Positions 1 through 9,763 of a DNA stretch of 64,000 nucleotides are shown here, one piece after another. Made by a program: the position numbers and the translations under genes. The first letter of the stretch is position 1, and each line of letters starts with the position of its first letter. This DNA is from Lentinus brumalis (taxonomy: Eukaryota; Basidiomycota; Agaricomycetes; Polyporales; Polyporaceae). The DNA is taken from the NCBI GenBank assembly GCA_001792895.1, contig MARA01000024.1, positions 372,001 through 436,000 on the forward strand. The letters are read 5' to 3'. The notes under the pieces were generated by a model that made no database searches, was not told the origin of the DNA, and saw nothing but the letters and a program-made list of their open reading frames with translations.

Positions 1-1203
1 GGCGACCTGGTGTAGCAAACCGCTTGGTAAGCTTTTACGTCCCAATATTCAACACCCCAGCTGACTTCGCTACGGCCGGAATCCTCTCCAGCTGACTGCC
101 CCTACCTCAGTCACGCATGGGAGCCTTGCATCCCGGTCAGCTATTTCTTTCGTCGCCCGTTCTGCTTGTAGGAACGATGTGCACAGGCACATTTTGCTCG
201 CCGGTAGGGCCGAGTACCTCTATACTCTGGGTCAGTGAGTCTGCTGTCCGGGGCCTGTCCCTCTTGTATAAGCGAAGAGATTCACCTCTCTGTGCATGAG
301 TGCCTAAGGGGTCCTCGCAATGGCCAGGTCCCAGGACAGCGTTAGTATGCAATGTCCAAGACTGAGTTCTGATGGCACCGACAACTTACAAGACGTCCGG
401 CACTGGATGGGGTATAGTATAGGCAACACGACGCTGCGCTTCCTGGAGATCTTGACCTTCAGCTCAGACCAGGTTGAGGGCTTGATGGTCGCTTATAAGC
501 GCGGCCACGCTATCATAGTAGCGCACGCCGCAATGTTGCCAGAGTTTCAGTACACAGTACAGCTCCAACCAAGGCTGCGGGCGGCAGACGACGGCGGCGT
601 CTTATGACCGTAGCCTACAAGCACAACTTACGGTTTTATCAAGTCGGAACGAACAGCTAGGTTGTGGCGGGACGCACACGCGACGCGACGCAACATGGTC
701 CCGTGACCGTGATTGTCGGCATGGTTAGGGTTGGGGACATTTGTGGTCGCAGCTCGTCACGCGTCATGATTCATCGACCCTTGCCTCTGTTCTGCCATCG
801 TACTCTTGTACTGCACGGCCATCGACAGCTCGCTGTCCTCCTCCTCCTCAGATTGTCGGGACGATCCATCACACGACAGGTCACCGAGCAACAGATGCTG
901 CACATTTGGCGCCGTATTCTCGATAGGCGATCTCGTCGCAGGCATTCTGGGCCTGACTCCTGACTTGCTCGCCGCGCATTCGTCCTCACCTGCTCGCTGC
1001 ATCACTCTCACTCCAGTCTCGTCCATGCTGTCTCTCCTGCGATCCATGTGGGCTCTCTTCTCGTTCATGTGCCCTCCCAAGCTAGACTTATCTGATTGAC
1101 ACGACCAGATAAGTTATAACGTCCCTCTCACACGAACAGACGTGACCCGCCTCTGCACGATACCCCGTCCCTCCATACCCCTACTCCTGCACGTTTCCTG
1201 TGC
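1..1203. other. No intact gene; holds an oxalate decarboxylase relic
   Basis: No complete gene is visible in the first 1.2 kb. The one recognisable piece is the oxalate decarboxylase relic listed separately. The C/T-rich stretch just upstream of 1204 looks like an ordinary fungal promoter and leader for the kinase gene. Confidence 0.6.
399..490 (+). pseudogene. Degenerate fragment of an oxalate decarboxylase gene
   Basis: The frame reads [10 protein letters not shown] followed by a degraded stretch. It matches the second cupin of the intact oxalate decarboxylase at 2778-4837, where [18 protein letters not shown] follows the last metal-ligand histidine. The DNA match is strong over about 30 bases (around 422-452), then breaks into small insertions and substitutions. 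The metal-binding HWH motif is absent nearby and no splice sites join it to more cupin sequence. It lies on the opposite strand to the intact gene, about 2.5 kb away. The sequence shows the match; that it is the remnant of an inverted duplicate is inference. Confidence 0.55.
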
Positions 1204-2325
1204 ATGTCCTACTACCTCTGCGTGGATTGCGGTGGATCCAAGACCGCCGCCGCCATCGTCGACAAGGATGGCAATATCCTCGGGCGCGGCATCGGCGGTC
1301 CCTCCAACTTCGCCTATCTCGGCCTGCCCAACTTCCTCCAGGCACTCACCGCGACCGTCACCTCCGCACTTCAGTCCTTCCTCCCCGCACCTGAAGATGA
1401 CCAGTCCTTCCTTCCCCCTCCAGCCAACAAGCCCCTCTTCGCAGCCGCCTGGCTCGGCGTCTCCGGCGTCGACAGCGCCGCCGCGATAGCGCGTATCGTC
1501 CCTCCAGTCACCACCCTCCTCGGCGTCGAACCCGTAGTCGCGAATGACACTCACCTCCTTGCTGCACCGCTCGGCATGCACGACGACGTCTCGGCCGCCA
1601 TCGGCTGTGTTTCAGGCACAGGCGGAATCGTGGTGAGCTTCCGGCAGCAGGAGGGCGGCGGGCTGGAGGAGTTGGGGCGCGTCGGAGGGTGGGGCTGGAT
1701 CCTGGGCGATGAAGGCGGTGGGTTCCACGTCGGCCGCTCCGCGGTGCGGCACATACTCTGGGAGGCCGACTGCGCGTCCGTCATCGCGCCCGAGAAGCGC
1801 GACACCTCCAGCACGCTCAAGGACCGCGTGCTCCAGCACTTCGGCGTCGGCGACGTCTTCGAGCTCCTCACCGTCGTGCACTGGCCGGACCCGCTCCCGC
1901 TGACCGCCCCAGGTACGGAGCGCGACCCAACCGAGGAGAAGGAGGCGCCCGCGTACACGCAGATCGTGCGCGAGAAGCGGCTCTCGTCGCTCGCCCCGCT
2001 CGTCTTCGCCGCCGCGTTTGAGGACAAGGACCCGCTTGCGCTTCGCGTGCTCCAGCATACCACGAACGAGCTCGTCGATCAGCTGTGCGTCCTCCTGCGC
2101 CCGGAGGCGGACGCGCCTGATGGAACAGAGTATCCCGCGCGCAAGATCAAGGCGAGCGAGACGATCCTCTGCTTCGGAGGCAGCTTGGTGGGCGTGGCTG
2201 TGTATCGGCAGATGATCCTGGACGAGCTGGTGCGGAGAGGACATCCAGTGAAGAGGTGGACGTACGTCGAGGACGCCGCGGGCACCGGCGCGAAGAGTCT
2301 CGCTGCGATCCACAAGATACAATGA
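1204..2325 (+). CDS. N-acetylglucosamine kinase (BadF/BadG ATPase family)
   Basis: A single-exon gene of 373 residues with no intron needed. It should phosphorylate GlcNAc released from chitin or glycans to GlcNAc-6-phosphate in the cytosol, the first step of amino-sugar reuse. The fold is the ASKHA sugar-kinase fold: a phosphate-1 loop near residue 5 (CVDCGGSKTAAAIVD), a phosphate-2 region near 135-145 (CVSGTGGIVVSF), and a WGWILGDEGGG segment near 165 that is characteristic of the family. Length is close to eukaryotic GlcNAc kinases (about 345-390). The ATG at 1204 gives the phosphate-1 loop at the extreme N-terminus, as expected. A GH18 chitinase-like gene lies about 12 kb away, but nothing shows co-regulation. 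A related BadF-type ATPase with another sugar substrate cannot be excluded. Confidence 0.88.
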   Translation: MSYYLCVDCGGSKTAAAIVDKDGNILGRGIGGPSNFAYLGLPNFLQALTATVTSALQSFLPAPEDDQSFLPPPANKPLFAAAWLGVSGVDSAAAIARIVPPVTTLLGVEPVVANDTHLLAAPLGMHDDVSAAIGCVSGTGGIVVSFRQQEGGGLEELGRVGGWGWILGDEGGGFHVGRSAVRHILWEADCASVIAPEKRDTSSTLKDRVLQHFGVGDVFELLTVVHWPDPLPLTAPGTERDPTEEKEAPAYTQIVREKRLSSLAPLVFAAAFEDKDPLALRVLQHTTNELVDQLCVLLRPEADAPDGTEYPARKIKASETILCFGGSLVGVAVYRQMILDELVRRGHPVKRWTYVEDAAGTGAKSLAAIHKIQ

Positions 2326-2777
2326 CGCGCTTTGCGCTCTACTACCATGGAAATTAGGAAAAGATGAAGGGTGTAAGATGTATCCGGATGTGCAGGTGCG
2401 CGCCAGTCTGTTCCTCGAGGCCGGGCTTGGTGCTGACGGAGGCGGTAGATTGATTGCTTGTTGTACTGTTATCTTCGCTATTTTTTTGGATGATGTACGT
2501 CGACCCCTCTGGTGCTTGGACCTGTGACAATGCTACCGTGTGCTGGATGACCTGTGGCGAATGTGGGATATCGCTCCCCTCCCCTCATGATGCGCCGACT
2601 TGTGCAGAAGGAAAATCGTTAACTGAGGACTGGCCGCTGCTTCACGACAATCACCGGAAGAGTACTTGCACGTTTGTGCGACACATGCATTCCCGTTAAC
2701 TACAATGTTCATCTAGGGTACTCGTGAGTTCGTCCGTCACCTTCTATACGTAAACAAGTCGTCCGTTGAAAGTCATT

Positions 2778-4837
2778 TCACAGTTGAGGACGGGATCGTA
2801 TCTGCGTCCATGAGTCCTCCCGAAGCCACCTAAGCAACAACAGTCGTCGTCTTCGTCTTCTTCCCCCAACGACGACTCCCTTCGTCTTGTTGAACCCGGC
2901 GATCGTCTTGTCCGAGAGCTGCAGGTGCTGCTTCACGAGCGCGGGGGGCGTGAGCGCGAGCCACTGCGCGAGGCTCACGTCCTCGAACCGGTCCGAGTTG
3001 AAGATCTCGAGGAAGCGCAGCGTCGTGTTTCCCGTGTTCTCCACGTAGTGGCCTGTCATCGCGGGAGCATCCATATCAGCAGCGTCAACAAGCTAAATAG
3101 AAAGCAGTACCCACCGTAGGCGGTCGGCACGTAGCTGATGTCTCCGGGCTGGTAGTCGAACGTCTGCGCAATGCCCGTGCCCGCAAAGATCGTCACACGC
3201 GCCGTGCCCTCACTGCGCGCCATCCACACGATAAGCAAAGGCAAATGCTCGAGGATGGAGAAAGCACGCACAGGAAGAACCCCCACTCGTTCTGCGTCGG
3301 ATGCCAGTGAAGCTCGCGCATCGCGCCCGGCTCGACCGTGACCTCCGCGACGGCGATCTGCGTCGAGACGTTGAACACGGTCGAGTCCGCGATCTTCGCC
3401 GTGCCGCCCGAGTACTGCGTCGGCGTCACCTTCGAGAACGCGTACGAGAACGGCTCCGGGATCTGGCCCTGCGGGTCTGAGACAGGCTGCTGGTTGTCCG
3501 GAGGAGGCACTGGGTCCCCTAGTCAGTATCCCGAATGCCATCTGACGGGAGTGAGAGCACTGACCGCCAGGGAAGATGTAGAGCTGCTCGCCGGGGATGT
3601 CGTTCCAGTCGGAGATGTCGTCCTGGAAGTTCTTTGCGATGACCTCCTTGGGGATGTGTGCCATCCAGTCCGTGAGCAGCAACGTGTCGTCATCGTTGAA
3701 GGTCCCATCCGGGAAGATCTGCGCGTCCGCACCGTCATGAGCATCCCTTCCCCGCCTCCGGCGCTGGGGCAGCACGACGACTCACCAAGAGGAACTCCGT
3801 GCCGTCCGGATTGTCATTCGTTCCCTGAAGCGAGTGCGGTATCCCTGGGGGAAAGTACCACAAGTCGCCCTGGTTGACCGTCGCGACATAGTTGCGCCCA
3901 TTCTGATCAACGGATGTGATCTGCGTCGATCCCTGCGCGGTGGGCGTCAGCATTAGAACGCTAGGCACTGTGTATAGGTGTATGACCCTTACCTTGATCA
4001 CATACGCCCACTATAGATCCAGGAACACCGAACAGGGTCAGAGGTTGCAATCAGCTTCGGATCCGTGTCGCGATCAGGACATGAGCGGCTCACCTCCGCG
4101 GTCTGATGCCAGTGTAGCTCTCGGATCGCGCCGGCTTCCAGACGCATGTTCACGCCGGCCATGGCTACATAGAACGCACGACTGTGAGCGGCACTCTTCT
4201 CGTGGATAGCGTGAACACAACTCACCGGTAGCGAGCGGCATTTGTTGAACTACATGGACGGACCATCAGCCTCTAGGCATGGAAGAAGGCGGAATAAGAA
4301 TACACACTGTTCTGCTGACGGACCCATCCACCAGTGTTCAGCTGCATCTTGCTCAGGCTGAATGGCCACTTGGCGTTTCCACTGCGTATATATATCAGCA
4401 ATTCCCCCGCGTGAGCCGATCTCGAGACAAAGCGGCACCCACATCGTGCCAGAGTCGGTCGTCGGCGGGGCAAGGATGTCCGGGTTCTGCTTGTCGATCG
4501 CGATGTCCTGCGGCCCAAGGATACTCGCGCCGAGGGTCCCCCGCTCGGGCTGCGGGTCCGTCGTCGTGGTCTCGTTCCACAGCCAGTAGTTCGGATCATC
4601 GCTGGCATAGGGCACAGTCGGGCTCGGTTGCGAGGGACCGACGCTCGTCGAGCTGGCTGTCTGGGTGAGAATCGAGCTCGCCGTCTTGGTGACAGTTGAG
4701 CTTGTCGCCTGCGTGAGAGTCGAGGACGAGGACAAGGACGACTGAGACGACGAAGACGACACCTCTCCGATGGGAATAGAGGTGACGAATGAGCCGTAGA
4801 GGACGGCACAGAGGACCGATACGAGAATCCTAGACAT
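2778..4837 (-). CDS. Secreted oxalate decarboxylase (bicupin), multi-exon
   Basis: Converts oxalate to formate and CO2 with manganese; in wood-rotting fungi it acts at the cell surface. The start at 4837 gives [17 protein letters not shown], a signal peptide, then a Ser/Thr-rich stretch of about 45 residues, then two cupin domains. Cupin 1 has the ligands [10 protein letters not shown] and FPPGIPHSL; cupin 2 has [11 protein letters not shown] and [16 protein letters not shown] can join about eight exons with GT..AG introns in phase, for example [31 protein letters not shown] and [14 protein letters not shown]. After [10 protein letters not shown] the frame runs into an unlikely Arg-rich tail ending at 2778. 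A frame shift of one base there would give a Lys/Thr tail and an early stop near 2830, so the C-terminus is uncertain. A TATA box lies at 4946-4952. Confidence 0.92.
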
Positions 4838-4945
4838 GCTGCTGTCTGGGTGTCGGGTGGGCTGGAGGTCGAGAGATGGCGGGAGAGGAGAGGACTGGAG
4901 AGCTGCTGGTGGGTGCTGCTGTCGTTCTCTGGACAATGCACACCT

Positions 4946-4952
4946 CTTTATA
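4946..4952 (-). promoter_or_regulatory. TATA box of the oxalate decarboxylase gene
   Basis: On the minus strand this reads TATAAAG, about 110 bases upstream of the ATG at 4837, a usual position for a strong fungal promoter. Assignment is by position and sequence only. Confidence 0.5.
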
Positions 4953-4959
4953 CCACTCC

Positions 4960-5773
4960 CCGCCCTGCGAAGTGTAAATGGGCTTCGGGCCACAGTCAGG
5001 GCATCGGGTGCCGAAACGAGCAGCGCTCTACCTCTGAATATGCAACAGCGACTTCTTCCGGACGCGCACCACAACCCACCCGACTCGTGACAAGCGCCCC
5101 GCAAGGCCCGCCGAGTATCCCAACCCGGACGAGCAATAGCGTATCCGCACCGCCATTGTCGAAGAATCCAAGGAGCGCTCCGTGGAAGGGTGGACGCCAA
5201 GGGCACAATCGGCGAAGGTGAGCGAGCGCAAGCGACATTTGGGCCTCCCCTAGAGCAGATGATGTCACGAGCAGGATATTTGAGTTGCGGCTAGTCAGAT
5301 GTCATTTAAAATTCGCTCTATATTGTGAACTTACCAGCGTCGGGATGACTGTATCTGGGCGGTCAAACACCGATCGAGCGTCCTCGCAGTCACCTTGCTA
5401 GCGCGGATCCGCCCTTGGAGGGTGCACCGAGACACATAACAGCTCGCTGGGCAATACGCCAGCCTCTTGCCATGCTCCGCGGCGCCCCGATAGTGGAAGA
5501 TGTGGAGCCTTCGAGTGATCGAGCAAGAGTACTGGGATATCCAGATATGCTGCGCATACTAGTACTGCGAATTGACTGGGAGAAGACACCGGCGGTGCAT
5601 GTCGCCGGCCGCCGCGACTTCGTTTGCCGCTCGAGAATTCAGAACTGCGAACGCCTGTCCAAAGATCAGGATATGGCGACCTATGCGACTAGTGCTGAAG
5701 TGGTAACACTCACCTCGTAGGGGGCAAAAGTGCGCACCTGGCTGTCAACGTGTAACACTTGAGCGACGGTGCG
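4960..5773. other. Intergenic, no gene recognised
   Basis: Upstream region of the oxalate decarboxylase gene, followed by sequence with only short open frames lacking any familiar motif or splice pattern. Nothing further can be supported here. Confidence 0.5.
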
Positions 5774-6440
5774 TTACGAAACAGAAGAGAAACACTCGCA
5801 GGTCGCCCAAGGTGATTGCACCCGTCTTCCGAACGCGGCGGAGAACGACCGTTTATGACGTACGCAAATCGAGCTCAGGTACCACATGTCGGCAGCAGGC
5901 GGGAAGAGCTCGGAGTGCCTCTTCAAGTGCTCGAACGGGTTGTCGGAGAGGTCGTACTCGACGATGAGGATGGCTACGTGGACTGCTTCTGCAGAACCAG
6001 GAAGCGCATGCTCGGACCCTCGAGGCGTTCCATATAAGATCGAACTTGCTTCTCCGAGACGCTTGGCCAGGGAAGGGCCTTGGCGGACAGCAGTGGGCAA
6101 CGACGTGCTGCTAGGCGTATACAGACTATCAGAGAAAGGTTGCTTCCGCTGTTCGATTTCTCCAAGTTCCAGGTCGAAAGCACCAGGACCTGTCCACCAC
6201 CTGGGAGGGCCTGCGACCGGTGCTGTTGAGCGTGGCGTCGACTGCAAGTTGGACTGGAGAAAGAGGCGTAACTTTCATACAAGATGTGTTTCCTAATATC
6301 AGGAATCAGGATCCAGAGGCAGAAGAGGCATCCATATCGAGGAAGGGGCAAGAGTCGTCAAAAGAGCACTCAGAGTCCGGCATGAAAGATGTTTTACTGC
6401 AGCTGATTTGTCAGGTTTCACTTCCTCGTAAGTAGTCGGT
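5774..6440 (-). pseudogene. Decayed copy of the PD-(D/E)XK-like gene at 7177-8786
   Basis: The frame reading QSTPRSTAPVAGP, then ERKQPFSDSLYTPSS, then LSDNPFEHLKRHSELFPPAA lines up along the middle of the neighbouring intact gene (QSTPRSTAPVPGP, ERKQPSPDHLSTPS, LSDNPFEQLRKYSELFPPAA). It lacks the intact N-terminal third and ends in an unrelated tail. The putative catalytic IPDFLVL is lost, and the ENK of VILVVENK has become EYD. Deletions remove about 20-30 residues between conserved blocks. Similarity continues upstream into non-coding DNA (see the separate feature). I call it a pseudogene because the conserved acidic and lysine positions are gone and the frame is open only in part. Confidence 0.7.
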
Positions 6441-6454
6441 AAATTAAGCCGCGG

Positions 6455-6620
6455 TTCGGGTGGTTGTGGCAATGTGGCTACCTGGTCGTTGATCTGAATG
6501 ACGGCAGGCGAAGGCTGCGAGAGGAGGAGGACATCACACCGTTCGCAATCTCCGATTTAAGTAATAGAGGCGCCCATGTTGGACTCCAAACTTAACGCAA
6601 ACCGTATTCATCGTGTAACC
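6455..6620. repeat. Copy of the promoter region found at 8890-9010
   Basis: Segments such as TTCGGGTGGTTGTG and ACGCCCATGTTG-like words appear in the same order at 6455-6600 and at 8895-8985. The second region lies between the intact PD-(D/E)XK-like gene and the 9064 gene. This shows that the duplication that made the decayed copy included its upstream region. The copies are diverged by many substitutions and small indels. Confidence 0.5.
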
Positions 6621-7176
6621 TAGTTGATTTTTGACCTACCTCGTATACAGGTGGCAAGAGTTGCGCAACATCATGCCACACGGCATGATCAACATCACGT
6701 CCATGGAATCGATTCTGAAGGACTTCCGTTCGCTGTCATTTTCTCATGTCGCTCTTCGTGTGCTGCTTCGTGTGTTATGTTGCGAGAGGAGGTTACAAGC
6801 TCGAATCCAGTCATATTGATTTGTAGACTTTGTCCATGAGTGCTGCGTGGGGCAAAGCCACAGACTGATAGCCCATGCCTCCGAGGCGTGCAAATCCTCC
6901 TATCGGCAACGAATCATGCCAGCGACCGGTGTATTCGATACGATGCTACATATCACGACCGTCTACGACGTATACACTTACCCACGCCGAAGCAGCGCAA
7001 ATCGAGCTCAGGAACCAATCAGGAACAGTAAATTCATTGATACATTGATAAACACGGACAGGTGAGAGCAAACACGAGTGCGCCGGGAGACGTCGCAGTC
7101 AGAAAGGAGGACTGCTACATAGCACTAATTTGCGCCGTCAGCGCTAGCAGTGTACTTGACTAGCACAAATGGTTAA
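6621..7176. other. Intergenic between decayed and intact copies
   Basis: No gene recognised. A word near 6998 (GCAAATCGAGCTCAGG) also occurs near 5864 inside the decayed copy, so this stretch may hold a further scrap of the same duplicated unit. The rest shows nothing recognisable. Confidence 0.4.
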
Positions 7177-8786
7177 CTAATAAACAAGGGGATCCTCGTC
7201 CGGATATTCTGCATTTCGCCAGTGACGATCTGCGAGGTCACGCAGCTGCTCATGGATGTGAGCACTGTTCCAAGGGTACCATGCCCCTGGGCCCTTACCA
7301 CCTGCCGCGGCTGTCTCGTCCACGCCGGGCGCAACAAACACCCTCAACTGAGCTTTAGGCAAGCTCCGGTCGATGAACGCCAGCATGAACTGCAGACCAC
7401 CTTCCGGACGTGCAACACGGCAGCCAAGGTACCAAATGTCGGCAGCAGGCGGGAAGAGCTCGGAATACTTCCTTAACTGCTCAAATGGGTTGTCTGAGAG
7501 CTTGTTCTCGACGACGAGGATGACTTCGTGGCTGTGCTTCTGCAGAACCAGGAAGTCCGGTATACCGTGTCGTGCATGCCCAGACCCTCTTGGTGGCACG
7601 ATGCGATCCATCGAGTCTAGCGAGTTACCCCCGAGATCGAGCTTGCTTCCAAGAGTGAAGCCCGAGACGTTCAGGGAAGGGCCGCCGTGGGAAGCAGTGG
7701 GCGACGACGTGCTGGGAGTGGATAGATGATCAGGGGAAGGTTGCTTCCTCTCTTGGCGAGGAGCAAAAGCGTTCTCTATAAGCCCCGGGTCGAAAAATAT
7801 GTCCGCCTCGCTGTCATCTGAGGCTGTCCACCCGCTGGGACCTGGGACTGGTGCGGTCGAGCGTGGCGTCGACTGGAATGGTGGGTCGGAGAACGAGGCA
7901 TCGAAATCAGACAAGTCGTATTCCCTATTCAATTGGAAGGCATCTGTATCGAGGGATGGGCGAGAGTCGTCAAACTGGACTTTGGCAGCAAAGAGTGTTT
8001 GCTGCAGCTTGTCCACGACCCCTGACATCGATTGGTCACCAGGATTCGCTTCCTCGTGCTGCTGAGCCATGCGCCCGACGATGTATGCGAGGAAGAAGGA
8101 TGATTCCAACTCCTCCTGCGACGCTGTGCTCGGAACCTCATATCTCACTTTGTGATGGGGTGCATTTTGGAAGGTACCTTCCTCAGGGAAGCGACATTGC
8201 AGCAAGACGCTCATAATGGCATCAACGGTGGATTCGTACCGCGGAGGGAGCATGTCACGCATCTCATTCCACACCCATGTGGGAATCCTGTACCGGGCCT
8301 GAGCCGCCGCATGAGCATCTTGGGGCGCATCTTGATGTTGGTCTGGTGGTGAGTTCTGAGCCGCGTCTCCAGCATTGTCCTCCTGCAACATACTTGTTAG
8401 TCGGTGAATTAAGCAGCGGACATAGAGGCCTCCACACCACTTGGAGGATTTGTCTCAGGCGCGTTCGCACACTGTCAATGGGTGATCCGATGTCTTTTCG
8501 AATTTTTCCACTGTCAAGGGTTGAGGAGAGGGTCGATGTGCTTCAGGATGGACTTACCCAGTCTTGATGCAATCAAGTATACGGGCAGTCAGTAAGCGGG
8601 AAACCGCGGCGGTGATGCATAAGGACATACGATGGCTTTATAACATTGATCTAATGTTGTCAATACTTTATTGATCTCGACGCTCCGCTCACTGACAGGC
8701 TCTGTCGTGACACTGGTCAAGGATGCAAACGGGCCGCGTCCATGAGTACGGATAGTCGAGGTGATAGAACTTGACGACCGACGCAC
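7177..8786 (-). CDS. Uncharacterised protein with PD-(D/E)XK nuclease-like motif
   Basis: Not a family I can name. The last exon (from about 8383 down to 7177) encodes about 400 residues: a Gln/Ala/Pro-rich start, a helical block (WVWNEMRDMLPPRYESTVD), a Ser/Pro/Thr-rich linker, then GIPDFLVLQKHSHEV and VILVVENKLSDNP. That is the hydrophobic-PD...hydrophobic-E-x-K pattern of PD-(D/E)XK nucleases, followed by FPPAADIWYLGC. A CTAAC branch site and TTGCAG acceptor just before 8383 show that the ATG at 8391 is inside an intron. An upstream exon begins at 8786 with MRRSSSSITSTIRTHGRG and ends YKAI at a GTATGT donor. A short exon reading KIRKDIGSPIDSVRTRLRQI lies between. A decayed tandem copy lies next to it. 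Nuclease activity is an inference from one motif. Confidence 0.6.
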
Positions 8787-9063
8787 ATTGGTTTAATGCG
8801 GTCTGCTCTCTTTTTCGGCATGATTGGGTGTCGAGAGGAGATCTGACCGAATATTGCTGGGATGGCTGGAATTGGGGGGAAACAGTGCGGAAGGTGGTTC
8901 GGGTGGTTGTGCAGTGGCTGGCTCAGGGCTGTTTTGATCGAGATCCCCAATTATGTAATAGTAAAGACGCCCATGTTGTACTCCGGGCCGGTTTAAAGCA
9001 CTCATTCATTTACGACGTCCACGATCTGGTTGAGACTCACATCCATACTCAACTTCCACTACG
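8787..9063. promoter_or_regulatory. Shared divergent promoter region
   Basis: A 277-base gap separates the start of the PD-(D/E)XK-like gene (minus) from the start of the 9064 gene (plus), so both must use it as promoter. Part of it is duplicated at 6455-6620. No clear TATA box or operator could be picked out. Confidence 0.4.
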
Positions 9064-9763
9064 ATGTCTGACTCTACGCAGCCGTCGAAGTCGAAGGCGT
9101 TTGACATCTACATCTCCGGCTACCTCCTCACCCTTGACATGATCACCTACCTCTGCCTACACGAATACCGCGCCACCAAATCCATCGTCAAGGACATGGG
9201 TCCGCTCGACACCGCATGCTATTACTTCAATCTTCGCAGCGTTATCGATGCTCCCACTCTCATTCATATGCCCTACAAGGACAAGGCTCAGGGAGGCAAG
9301 CTCGTCGATCGCTGGATTCTGCCTGGCAAGGCCATCTTCTTCCCTTCCGGCACCACTCCTCCCCCTCTTTCGTACGACAAAGAGACCAGGGCCTATCTGA
9401 ATACTTGGGTGCCGAGAGATCTCTTGCACACAGAAACATTCAAAGATATTCGCTTCGTAACCAACCTCTGGCCTCGTGGTGAGCGGCGTACGTACCCAAT
9501 TTCTCGCAAGTTCTCTACTCGCTCAAGTCCTTTGGCTGACTTCTCGACTCTCAGCGACTGGCATCGTTCTGCACGCGATTCGAATGTTGAACGATCAGTA
9601 TCGTGAGGAGCACCACAAAGCGCAACAAGCATGGCTTGAGCGCGGCAAGCGTGGTGGTTATGACGACATAAAACTCGTATGTTTTATTTCAAGCTCTTAC
9701 GAGCTCATGTTCTCATCTGCTGCGCCACAGCCTCCTGCATTCCCTTTCGAATGGACATTCTAG
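9064..9763 (+). CDS. Small uncharacterised protein, three exons
   Basis: I do not recognise this protein. The exons 9064-9478, 9555-9676 and 9731-9763 join in phase (GTGAGC donor, CAG acceptor; GTATGT donor, ACAG acceptor) to give 189 residues. It begins MSDSTQPSKSKAFDIYISGY, continues with TLDMITYLCLHEY and a VDRWILPGKAIFFPSG segment, and ends in a basic helix (QYREEHHKAQQAWLERGK) and PPAFPFEWTF. There is no signal peptide and no convincing membrane span. It looks cytosolic, with a charged, probably coiled helical tail. It is divergent from the PD-(D/E)XK-like gene with a short shared promoter, which hints at co-expression but proves nothing. The clean in-phase exons argue that it is a real gene. 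Confidence 0.65.
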
